A DNA stretch of 64,000 bases from Oreohelix idahoensis (GCA_024509875.1 JAMPIV010010592.1:310001-374000); one strand, 5' to 3'; shown: positions 1-11,416, counted from the stretch's first letter. The notes: generated by a model from the letters alone, not told the origin. Numbers and translations: made by a program.

Positions 1-139
1 AGTCAAAAATATTTACATATCTTCTCACCGAGAACGCTCAACCTTACAAACACGGCTTCACATACATGCGCACTCTCTTCCTTCCATCTTTACGAACGAA
101 TACACTTTTCGTCGATATCTATACACCTTGCCCGCCCAA

Positions 140-170
<31 letters not shown>

Positions 171-832
171 GCTAGACCCCGAGAAACCATGCCTCGCGTT
201 TATTGATCGCACAGGTAGGCGGTCAAGCGTGACTCACGCGCAATCTGACCCTGTTCAGGCAAGGTCAGATCAGTCACTCCAAAATAAAAAAAACATGCTA
301 TGAAATTGACAGGCGTGTTCAAAATTAACAGCGACTAAAATTAATAGCTACCTGATATCAAACACTCAATACGGAATTACAGTGTACACATATAAGAGAA
401 CAATTTGTCAAAAGTGAAATAATATACTTATGTATATATACATATATGTATTTATATATATCCCTTCTGCAATCTACAGTATATCTTTCCCTCGCTGTAT
501 GAAAAACACCCCCGTAATATTTTCTCGTTATGTGTCTATTCTGGCCCCACAAATGTTATTGTTAATTATAGAAAATAGAATTAGTAACCCGGGATTTAGA
601 CTACGTTCATATATATATAAATAATATACTAGCATCCCAAATACTCTAAGAAAATTATATCGGTCTTACCAGCTTCAAAGAATTATCTCCGTACGGTAGA
701 AATGACCTATTGCTATCAACAGGAGGCATTAAGTATCCGTAGCTAGAATTCGTGAAGTGCATGATCAAGAGGATCAGACTTACGTGCTTTGAATAGTAAT
801 AGACAGGTGGCCGGTGTTCGGTTCGCATTCAC
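1..832. other. Gene-free stretch with a (CT)n microsatellite
   Basis: No open frame here has features of a protein family. A (CT)n run of about 28 bases lies at about 141-168. The rest is ordinary AT-rich sequence with short TA-rich runs near 430-460 and 612-625. I see no gene. Confidence 0.6.
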
Positions 833-844
833 GGACCTTCCAGA

Positions 845-1195
845 TTTTTTTTTTCGTACGCCCGCTAATACTCGAGGCGAAATATCAGGTTATTATTAAT
901 GTCTAACCTGACATTGATTTCACGTGAGTATCCCTTTTTTCTTATACAGAGACAGGTGTCACTCGCCATTCAGGCAGATACTCGCCGATTTCGGAGGTAC
1001 CCATTAGAGCTGGGTCGGCTCAGGAGCCGCCAGTCCCTGGTCGACGACACTGCTTCAAATGTCCTCGCTAGGTCTCGAGTTAATCCAGTCCAAATCCCGG
1101 TCGACGAAAAATCCTCAAATGCCGTCGCCCGGGTTTGATCCTGGATCACCCGGTCGCCAGAGCAGTGTGGTAACCACTACGCTAGCGCGGCTCCC
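845..1195 (-). mobile_element. tRNA-derived SINE, full length
   Basis: About 350 bp, read on the minus strand. It has a tRNA-like 5' head (near 1130-1190, with an A-box-like tagcgtagtggt and a B-box-like ggatcaaaccc on the minus strand), a unique body, and a 3' A tail seen as a T run at 845-854. It is flanked by a 12-bp direct repeat ggaccttccaga at 833-844 and 1196-1207, the target-site duplication made by LINE-mediated retroposition. Near-identical family members lie at 4698-5052 and 35555-35908, and a decayed one near 55112-55430. The open frames inside it are chance frames shared between copies, not genes. Confidence 0.9.
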
Positions 1196-1389
1196 GGACC
1201 TTCCAGATAAAGAAGAGAACAAAGCACGTAATCTTACGCAAGAGCTTCTGATCGTCTCCAGTTTAATTAAACAGAAATCTACGTACGCAAAACGAAGAGT
1301 TTTCTCCAACTTTACTAAGACAAGGAAAGAGATGACGCAAGAATATGCAACTATTACGCGAGCGCGCGTTTATACGAACGGCACTCTGT

Positions 1390-2300
1390 CCGCGATCAGC
1401 TGTGACCGCTTGGCATACACTACAATTAATACGTGTTAAAACCACATAAAATGAGAAATAACAACGTTAAAAGCAGTTAAGACATTTGTGCACAAAATAC
1501 AGTATCATGAAAAGTTCACGGCTTCGAAAGAAGCTATCCCAGAACAACAAAATAGTAAGTGCATGTTTATTGAATGGAAAGTTTTGGGAGAAGTTGCTAA
1601 TCTGGGTTTTTTTCCGTTGCTAGAGTGAGAGTCGTGTAAAAAAAGTCGAAAAGCTGAGAAAGCGTGTGCAAATGTAGATGTTTGGTACCGTGTGAAAAAT
1701 AAAGCTTCGTGTGAAAATTGGCGGGAAAAAAGAGTAGGCTGTATATAAAGAAGAGACGTAGGCGATTGAGAAGGCTGGTACAGATTTTTAGGATTCGTTA
1801 GACTAGAGGATTTTACAGAACTTCGTCTTTGAGATTATCAAGACAAGTTTTTAACTTGACAAGTTTTGCAAGTTAGAGTTTAAAGTAGACAAGTTTGTAT
1901 TTCATTCTAATGGATATATTATTCCTGTGGATTTACACTTTCATTTTTGGATACTCACTACTTTGTGTACTTCACCATTGTGCCAATAACACTGCTGTTC
2001 CAATCACGTTAATAAAATATGTTATTTTTCTACATTGCTGAGTTTTCGCTGGAATATTACAGTTAGACTTTGACAAAACCATTATACGAGATTGCTTTTC
2101 ACTAACCATAAAAAGGGTACGAACGAATACTGGGAAGAGGAGGAATAAAACTAAGGTCAAGAATTTCCATCTCAGGCCGTGTAACGACTTGAACCAAAAC
2201 ATACAAGAGTTAGCTCGCATCAAAATATTTTACCTGCGCACAAACCATTAACTGAACTGACCCGGCCAACTAACGGACACATAAACATTCTTTCATTGGT
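1390..2300. repeat. Dispersed repeat, copy A (about 0.9 kb)
   Basis: This block aligns with 34065-34985. Shared landmarks include cttggcatacactac at the left end, cgtgtgcaaatgtag, gtgtgaaaattggcggg, a block around 1965-2030 with attgtgccaataac, and tacctgcgc near the right end. The flanks on both sides are unrelated. No coding sequence is visible. Length and lack of coding would suit a solo LTR or a non-autonomous element, but I cannot define termini or a TSD. Confidence 0.7.
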
Positions 2301-3536
2301 GTTGCAACTGACCAGGTCACACAGCGCTGTCACCGGATGAAGGAATGAAGGAGTTTCCCTGGGTTTCCCAAATCAAAGAGGACCAGGGAAGTACTACGTT
2401 TTCTTGGAGACCAACAAGAAAGATTTGATTACCCACCGCCTTGCTCGTGCTGGAGACAGGCGTAGATAGTGTCTGTAGTGATTGACATGTATGCTGACAG
2501 AAATACGAGCAGAAAGAGACAAAATTACAGAAAAGTGGGCGGAAAATTTAGATGGATAGAAAATAGACAGGTCAGCCTGACGAAAAGCCAGACAGACGGG
2601 CACACATTTCTATCAAACCCGTCACAATGGCCTAAGTCGAGAACCAACGGATGCATGTTGGAACAGCTCAGCATCTTTGAGACAATACATTTAGGAAATA
2701 AGGGGCGAACAACTCTTTATAATTAGTGACCTCAACCGTCAATTAGCAAAAACACATAAAAGAAGGGATCGTATACATATAATGTACCGCCATCTTTTCT
2801 TGTCATGTTACCCTCCTCCACCTCCCCCCCCCCCCCTCCGTGGCTGATTCCTTAACAAAAACCCATACCCCTCTCTTTTGTGTGTCGCAAACATCTTATC
2901 TTCCCCCCCCCCTCCCCCATTTAAAATAAATTAGTGATTAATTAATTATATGTACAAGTGTTGTGCACTGTTTCGCGGTGTGAAGTAGCTTGGATATTTT
3001 GTTTATTTTCGTATCGACATTTTTGCACCGCGGAACATCCCCTCAAATATGAGTACATGTTCACATACCATTGTTGATAATGATTGTTGATATTTAAACA
3101 CAAATTAGAAGGGCTCATTTTAGTGTTTACAAACAGTCACGACATGACGGTTCACAAATTCGCGAGTTAACGACTTCACAACGATCGTGTATCTTTTTTG
3201 ACGACGTTGGTAGAACAAAAGGACAGTCAGTGGGATTTTCGCTTTTGAGCGAACTAGAGGCGTTCTGCCCTCTGGGCATGTGTGTGTGTGGCCTTTGCCA
3301 TTATATTCATGTATGTGGAATAATTACTGATCATGTTCCGAGAACATTTTATCTAAGTGTGGTGTTTCAGATGTGGTGTACAGTTTGTAGTATCGTGGGC
3401 ATTGTTTAGTTTCACAGAACACCTCCTAACACACCATCAAGACAAGAGAAACCATCACCAAACAACAAGAAAACCTACAGACCACTCACTAACACAACTC
3501 AGGAAGATTCACACCACCTTCTCAACATTAAAATTT
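2301..3536. other. Gene-free stretch with poly-C tracts
   Basis: No recognisable gene. C-rich homopolymer tracts occur at about 2822-2837 and 2904-2919. The longest open frames are under 90 codons and show no family features. Confidence 0.55.
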
Positions 3537-3552
3537 AGTAAAGAACCCCACG

Positions 3553-4215
3553 CATAAGTAGCTCTAAAACTAAATCCATGGTGATATCACGAGAAGAAAG
3601 AAGACATCAGATTAAGCTGGGAGAACAGGTCCTGGAGCAGGTCGACCACTTTAAATATCTCGGAGCTATTATAGACCAAAAGGGAGGCATCAAAGAAGAG
3701 TTGGCCACTCGAAAAACAGCAGCTGGGAGACTTTTTCAGGCCACAAATCGAGGATTCCTCTGCAAGAGAGAGGTTTGGTAAGAAAACGAAGATGGATGTA
3801 TACCGCTCCACCTGTGTCCCAGTCTTAACTACAACCCACAAAAGCCAGATCCAAACCTCAGAAATGAGGTATCTGAGGAAGGTGGTTGAAGTAACAAGAA
3901 GAGACATGGTCCGCAACCAGACAATACGTCAAGGCCTAAAATCCCACCCCCTGCAGTCCCTAGTAGAACAGTCCCAACTAAGATGGTTTGGCCATGTCTG
4001 CCAAAAGGGAGAAGATCAGCTACCACGACAAGCATGGGAAACAAAGAGCCAGGGATCCAGACCCCCAGAGTCCGCTGGGGGGACAACATTAGACAATCTT
4101 TGAAGGACCGAGGACTAGAATGGAACCAGGCCAGGAGGAAGAAAGCCAATAGGATAGTCTGGCGCTCTCTCTTCCAAACCTCTACACCTCACGGTAGAAG
4201 GGGAACGACTAAGTA
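3553..4215 (+). pseudogene. 5'-truncated LINE 3' end with (TAAG)n tail
   Basis: Three overlapping frames (3578-3781, 3792-4103, 3983-4216) together encode the region C-terminal to a LINE reverse transcriptase: a DHFKYLGAII motif, a QLRWFGHV motif, and a final basic segment around RVRWGDNI and KANRIVWRSL. The frame is broken twice, near 3780 and near 4010-4080, so this is a dead copy. The 3' end is tagtaag-like. A 16-bp direct repeat, agtaaagaaccccacg at 3537-3552 and agtaaagaaccccgcg at 4216-4231, is the target-site duplication and fixes both ends. Type is probably RTE-like. Its 3' terminus recurs in inverse orientation at 7974-8015. Confidence 0.85.
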
Positions 4216-4236
4216 AGTAAAGAACCCCGCGACACT

Positions 4237-4386
4237 AAATATTTACAATGAAACGATTCTTGGTAAAGCTCTTCAAGGTCCTAAGTCTATGGAAGACACG
4301 CGGATGAAAATATTATAATCATCTGAAAGATGTAGAAGTTATTCTTGAAGAGCTTTACCAAGAATCGTTTCATTATAAATATTTAG
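4237..4386. repeat. Inverted repeat with about 41-bp arms
   Basis: Arms at about 4237-4277 and 4346-4386 are reverse complements with a single mismatch, separated by about 68 bp. The right arm leads straight into the reverse-transcriptase relic at 4390-4628, so the left arm is probably an inverted piece of that same element. Confidence 0.75.
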
Positions 4387-4389
4387 CAA

Positions 4390-4628
4390 GAAACGGTCAC
4401 AGTTTGCAGATGATGTTGCTATATGGAGGACTGGGAAACATCTGCCAAAAATTATATAAGGATCTACAGAAGCAAATAAATAAAGTATGTATATGGATGA
4501 CAAAATGGGGTTTTCAGCTGAATACAAATAAAACATCGGGAATGATCTTCAGTAAATGTATGGTTGTAAAGAATAAAATTATAGATATAAATATCCAAGG
4601 GCTAAACATTAATACAGTGCAAACCACT
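4390..4628 (+). pseudogene. LINE reverse-transcriptase fragment (FADD motif)
   Basis: Bases 4403-4426 encode FADDVAIW, the catalytic metal-binding motif of a non-LTR reverse transcriptase. About 30 bases later the frame shifts, and the neighbouring frame continues with a typical thumb-side stretch (INKVCIWMTKWGFQLNTNKT at about 4465-4525). Fewer than 80 residues remain. The relic is interrupted on its right by the Gypsy LTR starting at 4629. It resembles the I/Jockey group of LINE polymerases. It is non-functional. Confidence 0.75.
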
Positions 4629-6009
4629 TGTCGCATAGAGATTTATGATCAATAAATTTTCTATATTCTTTTCTTTTCTACCAATGTCCTCTACTTTTTT
4701 TTTTTTTTTGTTCGTACGCCTGCTAATACTCGAGGCGAAATCTCAGGTTATTATAAATGTCTAACCTGACATTGATTTTACGTGTGTATCCCTTTTCTTG
4801 TACAGAGACAGTTGTCCCTCGCCATTCAGGCAGATACTCGCCGATTTTGGAGGTACCCATTAGAGCTGGGTCGGCTCAGGAGCCACCAGTCCCTGGTCGA
4901 CGACACTGCTTCAAATGTCATCGCCAGGTCTCGAGTTAATCCAGTCCAAATCCCGGTCGACGAAAAATCCTCAAATGCCGTCGCCCGGGTTTGATCCTGA
5001 ATCACCCGGTCGCCAGAGCGGTGTGGTAACCACTACACTAGCGCAGCTCCATTCCTCTACTTTATTATCACTCTTTTATCCTTTTCCTGTTTTTTGCATT
5101 CGTTCGTTTGCGACAAAATATATTTTCCCATTCTGACGTTTACCTGTTTCTTTTCTCATACTAGCAATGCATTTTATTGCATAATATGTCAGTCCTTGGA
5201 TGTGAACGATAGCTGTGAATATTCGTTATAGTCAGACATAGATAGCAGACAAATGTCTACATTTTCATCCGACACGAGTTTTTCTTCGGCTAAGTTCTCG
5301 GCGTGAGGTGTGAACGGCACCTTCATGCATCGCTCAGAACGGCCACATGTAGTAGAGTAGGTGTTAAGACGCATATTGACAGGTTATGGCAGGCGTCTGA
5401 GTTAATGTGAAGTGTTAAAATGGGAAGGGGAGAGACCGGCGCTGTCTTCGGGTTTCCGAAAATAGCGTGGGACCCTTTGTCTGGTTTTCAGATATCTTAC
5501 CCGGAGTTTAAACTTGACTTCATTCACTTCTCCAATTTGCAGTAGACAGGTTGTTTCGTACTAAGAGAATAAGCTGTATAGCGAAGTCTTAGTTTGTACT
5601 CGACAATTTGCCGAGCTTCTAGACTACCAATATATATCAGTGAAATTCTAGTGCATGCGAATAGCCCGTAGTTCTGTTTGGAGGTAATATTGTGTATATC
5701 TAGTAGTGATTTAAGTGAAATCGCCTATTACATTCTACTAGTTTAGTTCTGTGCAGAAGAATTAAATTTTTAAGTCTCTTATATTCTCTAGCGGCGTGTT
5801 TTAGTGGATAGCCGAATATATTATTATTTCTAGCTTAAACTCATGCAGCTATAAATAAATTTTATTAAATTGCTAGTAATTAGTCGAGAATATTTTAAAC
5901 TAACTTATAACTGCACTGATTCATCATTGAGTATTGACAAAATACGTATGTATTTCTAATTCATGATGATTGATTTTATGAATATAACTTATTTCATGGG
6001 AATTTTAAA
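4629..6009 (+). repeat. 5' LTR, portion matched by the 3' LTR
   Basis: Aligns with 11432-12417 apart from the inserted SINE and three small indels of about 11, 16 and 3 bases (near 5505, 5915 and 5965), where this copy is longer. It begins TG and contains an aataaa signal at about 4655. Similarity stops abruptly after ggaattttaaa at 6009. Because the candidate primer-binding site lies 2 kb further on, the true LTR may extend to about 8031 (see findings). Confidence 0.85.
4698..5052 (-). mobile_element. tRNA-derived SINE inserted in the 5' LTR
   Basis: Same family as 845-1195: a T run (A tail on the minus strand) at the left, the tRNA-like head at about 4990-5050. It is flanked by an 11-bp TSD, tcctctacttt, at 4687-4697 and 5053-5063. 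The 3' LTR at about 11490-11520 carries the uninterrupted site with one copy of this 11-mer, which proves insertion after the retrotransposon integrated. Confidence 0.93.
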
Positions 6010-7964
6010 CGCTACGTCAAGCTCTCTGCTTGCAGTTTATAATGTAAGTTATAACCGTAGTGAATAGCATGTATAAGTATTTTATATGTTGTTTTTTCTT
6101 TATTCAGCGAAAACTGGGGTAGCCCAACTCTACCAGCGTTTAAGTACTGAGGAATATCTCTGAAGAACAAAAACATTTTTTTCTTAAGACTTGGGTGTAT
6201 AAAGTAAAACCTGTCTGGCATTGCGTTGGCATCCAGAACGACAGAGTACCCATTACATGAACTTTAAGATTAAATGAAGTAACGGGCCTATCGAGCCAGA
6301 CTTAATTCTTCCTGACAAAAACCTCAAGTACATTTCAGCCCTTGTGGCAAGTAAAATATTACTATCAGTAACATTTCCGACGGAGTTTTGACTAATTGTG
6401 GTGTGACTAAATAAAGTCCTATACTGAGAGAAGGCCCGACCTGACATTCCTAGGTACTGGAAAACCCAAGCTATTGACACGGTGCTCGCTGTCAACTTTC
6501 GTGCCTGGACAATTTTAATGTGACGTAGTCAGATATCCTAGAATAAGAATAACCAAGGAAACGTTCCCTGAAGTAGTGAATTCAACCTATCTTTGTGGAG
6601 CTGGGGTTTCCTTGGCCAAGCCTAACACTGGAGAGTCTGTATGTGCATGTCCTAAAAATTGTTGTTCCAGAAGTTGCTACCAAAGCTGTAAGTACAAATG
6701 AAAGCATGTGGCCACGTCTGACTGAATAGAGTGAATGCAGGACTGAGTGATTCCTTTATTGTTTGTATTTTGGCACCAATTTTTCTGTCTTAATTTCTTT
6801 GCGAAAGTTCTGTTGCTAACAATATTTTCCTTAGGATAGATTAGAGTATCAAAGTCTGTTCATACCTTTAAAGGGAAATCTAAGACTTCAGCATATGTAT
6901 CTGTGACTCTTTGGGGCTATCACTTTTCTTCTAACAGGACTGTGGGCTATACATCGAGGGAAAAGATCGTACCAATGGGTCTATCATTCTTGTAGCAATT
7001 CTTTGACTTTATGACTATTTGTATATGCTTAAATGTAATTTTTTTATGTGTTGTGATGGAATTTTCTTATGATAATTAAAATTCAATTAACCTTAATCAG
7101 TGTGGCGGTCAGTTCGTTCCCAAATATCTATATTTTCATTGTCATAGTTTTCACGTTTGTGCGTCTATTGTCATCACTTGTGTGTGTATGTGAGGAATAT
7201 ATATATTAATATATATTATATTAGATTTGTCTGACTAATCTAACTCTGTTGTAGATGGTAGGCTGACTGAGAGAAGCTTCTCGAGTGTCAGAGACAGAAT
7301 CTACTATATTTCCTCCACCTCACTCGTGAAGTCTATTTCTATTTTATCATCTCCAACTGAGCTATCACTTGTTTCTATTGCTATTCAGAAGGGACCAAAC
7401 TAAGTCTTAATTACCTATCACAAATCTACGACAAATGTGGTCTCGTCCGTAGGATTTTTTTGAACTTAGAATAGGAAGACGAGACGACAAATATCAGCTC
7501 GTCTGTTCGATTTATTTCTTTATTCTGGAATAGAGTAAGGGTGTGATTATCTCGTGGTGTTATATATATTATCTTTAAAAATAACTAATCCCCTAGACCA
7601 ACGATCTGGTTATGGGCGTGCTGACCACACAACTAATAATTGTTTTTTCCACAGCATTTTGAGTATATACATTTGAGTTACAGGTTGATTTTGTCTGAAT
7701 ATATGTTAATTATTGATTTTGTAATACTAAACGCTGTTATAGTTTGTGATTGTCTAACAGTCACCGGGTTTGAAGCAGGAAGGTGTTTGAGCTAAGCTAA
7801 GGAGCGCGATCAGACTATACGTCCTGTAATTGCCTCCCTTACCCTAACTGTCTTCAGGGGTGAACTTGTAGTGGACTTAAAATTAAGGGGATTTTTGTTT
7901 CTTCCTTAAATAATTTTTTTGCAATAATTGTTTGTTTCCACTGTAGAAACTTATTTTTCAGTGA
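6010..7964 (+). other. Non-coding left internal region or rest of 5' LTR
   Basis: About 2 kb without a convincing reading frame, between the LTR part shared by both ends and the gag gene. A tatatattaatatatatta run sits at about 7198-7222. It is either an unusually long leader or, more likely, the remainder of a roughly 3-kb LTR whose 3' partner has been lost. Confidence 0.5.
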
Positions 7965-7973
7965 GTAATCTTA

Positions 7974-8015
7974 CTTACTTACTTAGTCGTTCCCCTTCTA
8001 CCGTGAGGTGTAGAG
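7974..8015 (-). mobile_element. 42-bp 5'-truncated LINE insertion with TSD
   Basis: On the minus strand this is the last about 42 bases of the LINE family seen at 3553-4215: the conserved end ctctacacctcacggtagaa, ggggaacgacta, then (agta)n. It is bracketed by a 9-bp direct repeat, gtaatctta, at 7965-7973 and 8016-8024. Reverse transcription evidently stopped after a few dozen bases. Confidence 0.85.
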
Positions 8016-8037
8016 GTAATCTTAACTACCATTTATT

Positions 8038-8058
8038 TGGCGTAGTCATCTGCATTAG
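8038..8058 (+). promoter_or_regulatory. Candidate primer-binding site (tRNA-Ser)
   Basis: tggcgtagtc at 8038-8047 matches the reverse complement of the 3' end of tRNA-Ser (including its CCA). The next bases, atctgcatt, match only partly. Its position about 170 bp before the gag start is normal for a Gypsy element. If correct, the 5' LTR ends just upstream, near the ca at 8030-8031. Confidence 0.55.
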
Positions 8059-8226
8059 GTGCTATATTGCTGATTAATAGAAGCGATAGTTTGACACTAT
8101 ATTCTAGGAGGAGGTATCTCAGGTTAACTTATAACATCTTTTGTTTGGTATTTTCTCGCAAGTGGTAGGAACCAGTGTATCCTTTTTTTCTTTTCTTTCT
8201 CGACTAGTCTCAGTCAGCTATTTACT

Positions 8227-11094
8227 ATGGCCGAGAGGGCAAAGCTTAGGCAGATCCTCAGGGACGAGGCAAGAGAAGAAGGTCTGGATGGTGAAGATGC
8301 AAAAGCTTTTGTCAGGGACGAACTGGAAAGATATGATGCGGAGCAGAAGGAAAAAGCAGCGAAAGCTAAGGAAAAAGCAGCCGAAGCTAGAGAGCAGAAG
8401 AAGATGGATGAGGAAATGGAAATCCGCAGGGCAAACGAAAGAGAGAAGGAAAGACAGCAGGAGGAAAGAGAGGAGAGACAGCATGAGAAGGAGAGGGAGG
8501 AGAGACAGCATGAGAACGAGAGGGAGGAAAGACAGCAGGAGGAAAGAGAGAAAGAGAGACAGCATGTGCTGGAGCTTAAAGCTCTAGAGTTCCACAGTCG
8601 TGGGGCTGCCTCTACCTCCAGCAATGGAGAGTCTTCTCCTCATTCTTCTTTAACTGATACTTCTAACACTCAATCTACTCACCTCTCTGCTATGTTTTTT
8701 GCTCTTGAATCTTTCCCTTGTCCAAATGAGAGGATTGACACGTATCTAGAAAAATTTGAGAAAATCGCAACTCTGTATGGTTTAGAGAGGTCGCGTTGGA
8801 ATATGAAGCTTTCTCAGGCTTTGAAAAGCAGTGCGTATGATGTTTATGCTAAACTCGAAAGCAGTCAACAAGACAACTACGACGTGTTGAAGAAAGCTTT
8901 ACTTGAGTGCTTTGAAATGAATGCGCAAAAGTTGTTGCAACTGTTTCGCAACAGCAGGAAGGAGAGCTCTGAAACTTTTCAGCAGTTCTCATCTCATTTG
9001 AAGGGATACTTGACAAAGTGCCTTCAGCTTTCACAGCTCGCCTTTACCTATGAAGGTCTTGAGGAGTTCGTTATATGCGAACAGATAAGGAACACTTTGT
9101 CTGCTCATACCCGGACATTTCTAGCTGAGCAAGGGGCAGAAAAGCTTGAAGACATTTTGGAAAAGTCTGGGCGATATCAGAATGCGCTGGCCGAACTGCC
9201 GGCCACAAAACATAAACCGACAGAAGAGCCTTCTCGAAAGAATAATCTAGACCAATCTTCTCATACTTCTTACCAGAATAACCACAGAAAAACTGGACCT
9301 CAAACCCCCCCCCCCCCCCCCCTGAAAAATCCAAGTTCTAAAAAAACAAGTACCCCAACCACAGTAAACAGTCTGATCAACCCGACCACCCTTCAAGGCA
9401 CAAGGCACCGCAGCCAGCGAGGACAAGGTGACAAAGGGAGAACTCCTGCGCACGGGACTAATGATCAGAGCGAGCACACTGAGCCTAAACCCATCGGATG
9501 CTTATTAACAGTCTCGCAAGGCAGAATTATTGACAGTGATTCCCAACCTGAGGGAGAGAGACCCTCAACGCGAGGTACTGTTATTTTGAACGGTTCTCAA
9601 ACTTTTTGTTTATTTGACACGGGGCTTTCTTTTGATTGCATTGTTGCCAGACACCTGGTCAAACCCGGTCAAGAGACAGGAGAGACAGTCAAACTTTGTG
9701 GAGTTTCTAAGAGTGAGGCACCAACAACGCTTCCCATCACACTGGTGGAGATCCACTCTGACTTTGTCAGAGGTGTGATCAAAGCAGCTGTTATAGATGA
9801 CCCCATCTACCCAGTCATACTTGGTAGTAGATACGTGTTTATTGGGAAACCGGAAGAGCCGATTGTGGCAGCAGTAACTACAAGAGGGCAAACCAAGAAG
9901 GAACGGGAGCCTGCGCAAAATTTGTTACCTATGGAACTTAAAGAAGCGCAACAAAAGGACCCTACTTTGGCACCCTGCTTTAGGAAACTGCCCATGGCTA
10001 AAGAACCCAAACAGCACGGGGACATTTTTTCTAAGGATGGCGTACTTTATCGCAGAACGAACAAGCCTGAACAAGGTTACAACCAGCTCCTAGTACTGAA
10101 ACAGTACAGAAGCCAAATCCTAGAAATGGGGCACTCTCTTCCCTTCAGCGGACATATGGGACAGAACGCCACAAACCAACAGATAACTACTCCTTATTGG
10201 TGGCCAGGAGTAAATACTGATATTATCAGGTATGTCAAATCCTGTGCCCAGTGCCAACGTGTACCACCCAAGCAACGGACACCCCCAGTCCACATGGGTG
10301 AAATGCCAATAGTGGGAACACCATTCGAACAGGTTGTGATCGACATTTTAGGACCCTTAGAAAGGACTAAAAGAAGGAACAGGTATATCCTGACCTTAGT
10401 CGACACATGCACTTTATGGGCGAAAGCTATCCTGCTAACATGCGCAGATGCCAAGCATGTTGCAGAAGCCCTAGTGTAGATTTTCACTCGGTTGGGATTC
10501 CCTCAGCAAGTGTTGATGGATAATGGATCTCCATACCGGAACCTGTTGATGGATGAGATCGTGAAGATCTTGAGGAACCAACACATCTACATAAAGCCAT
10601 ATACTCCGGCTGGGAATGGGCTTGTGGAACGTATTAATGGAAACCTCTCCATGATGCTAAGTAAACTGGCACAAGTGAAACCTGAAGATTGGGACCTTTG
10701 TATTCCTGCAGCTTTATTTAGCTACAGAGAAGCTCCTCATACTTCCACAGGATTTCCGACAGCAACGCTTTTATTCGGCAGACCTGTAAAGGGGCGGCTT
10801 GAAGCCTTACTTTGGTCACTGACAGACCAGAAGGCGGATGAGACAGTTGTCTCAGCAAGTAAATATGTGTCGGTTTTAAAGGAAAGGTTGAAACTAGGAT
10901 GGGACCTGGCAACGAGCAACTTTAAGCGAGCATGCACAAAGCACGCTAACCGATACAGGAAAATCATGAAAGAGAGAGAACTACAAGCAGGAGAGAAAGT
11001 TTTGGTGTTACTCCCTACCGGGAACAATAAACTGCATATCGGATGGCAAGGGCCGTTTACCATCCTGAAGGAAAGGAGAAGGTTTTCCATTTAA
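8227..11094 (+). pseudogene. Gypsy Gag-protease-integrase polyprotein with one in-frame stop
   Basis: The frame opens at ATG 8227 and is interrupted only by a TAG at 10477-10479; both parts are in the same phase. Domains in order: a charged EEREER-type coiled coil (about residues 35-125); a Gag capsid-like domain (about 155-330); a linker with a poly-C-encoded proline run (9307-9322); an aspartic protease with FDTG near residue 462; the integrase HHCC zinc domain (GHSLPFSGH to CAQC, about 635-671); and the DDE core with D near 705 (VVIDILG), D near 763 (LMDNG) and E near 801 (LVERI), 35 residues between the last two. A basic C-terminal GPFT segment follows. No CCHC nucleocapsid knuckle and no reverse transcriptase or RNase H are visible. 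Protease and integrase are joined by an uninterrupted spacer, as in Gmr1-type elements, where RT normally follows integrase. A further frame break near 11070 and a stop soon after end the coding. The 5' overlapping frames are shadows. Confidence 0.88.
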
Positions 11095-11416
11095 ATCTGT
11101 TATAGAAATTTTTGGAAATACCAGAGCCGACCTCCGAACATCTCCTGATGATCGCCAAAATTGACGAAGATGACGATAGTGGAAGAGAAATTTCACCCCA
11201 CACACACAAAATCTTTCCAAGATGTCAAAAGCGGCGACACTCTTTCAAGTGCGCACGGAAGACATTCTAGAGAAAGGAAAATTTAAGAGTAGACTTGAGT
11301 AGGAATTGGACAGAGACGGAGGGGGAGATGATGAGAGGGAAGAGGACAGACACCCTGAAGCTACGGATATAGGAAATTTATTTCCATAACGTAGACATGG
11401 AGTGCTTCCATATCTT

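Noticed and set aside
899..1138. Shared frames (RQVSLAIQADTRRF, RSRVNPVQIPVDEKSS) at 899, 4782 and 35612, looking like a small conserved protein family
   Set aside because: They lie inside tRNA-derived SINEs with A tails and TSDs, so conservation reflects repeat copies, not coding.
8214..8624. Minus-strand Ser/Leu/Cys-rich frame and plus-strand Arg-rich frame at 8141-8587
   Set aside because: Shadows of the charged coiled coil at the start of the Gypsy gag frame.
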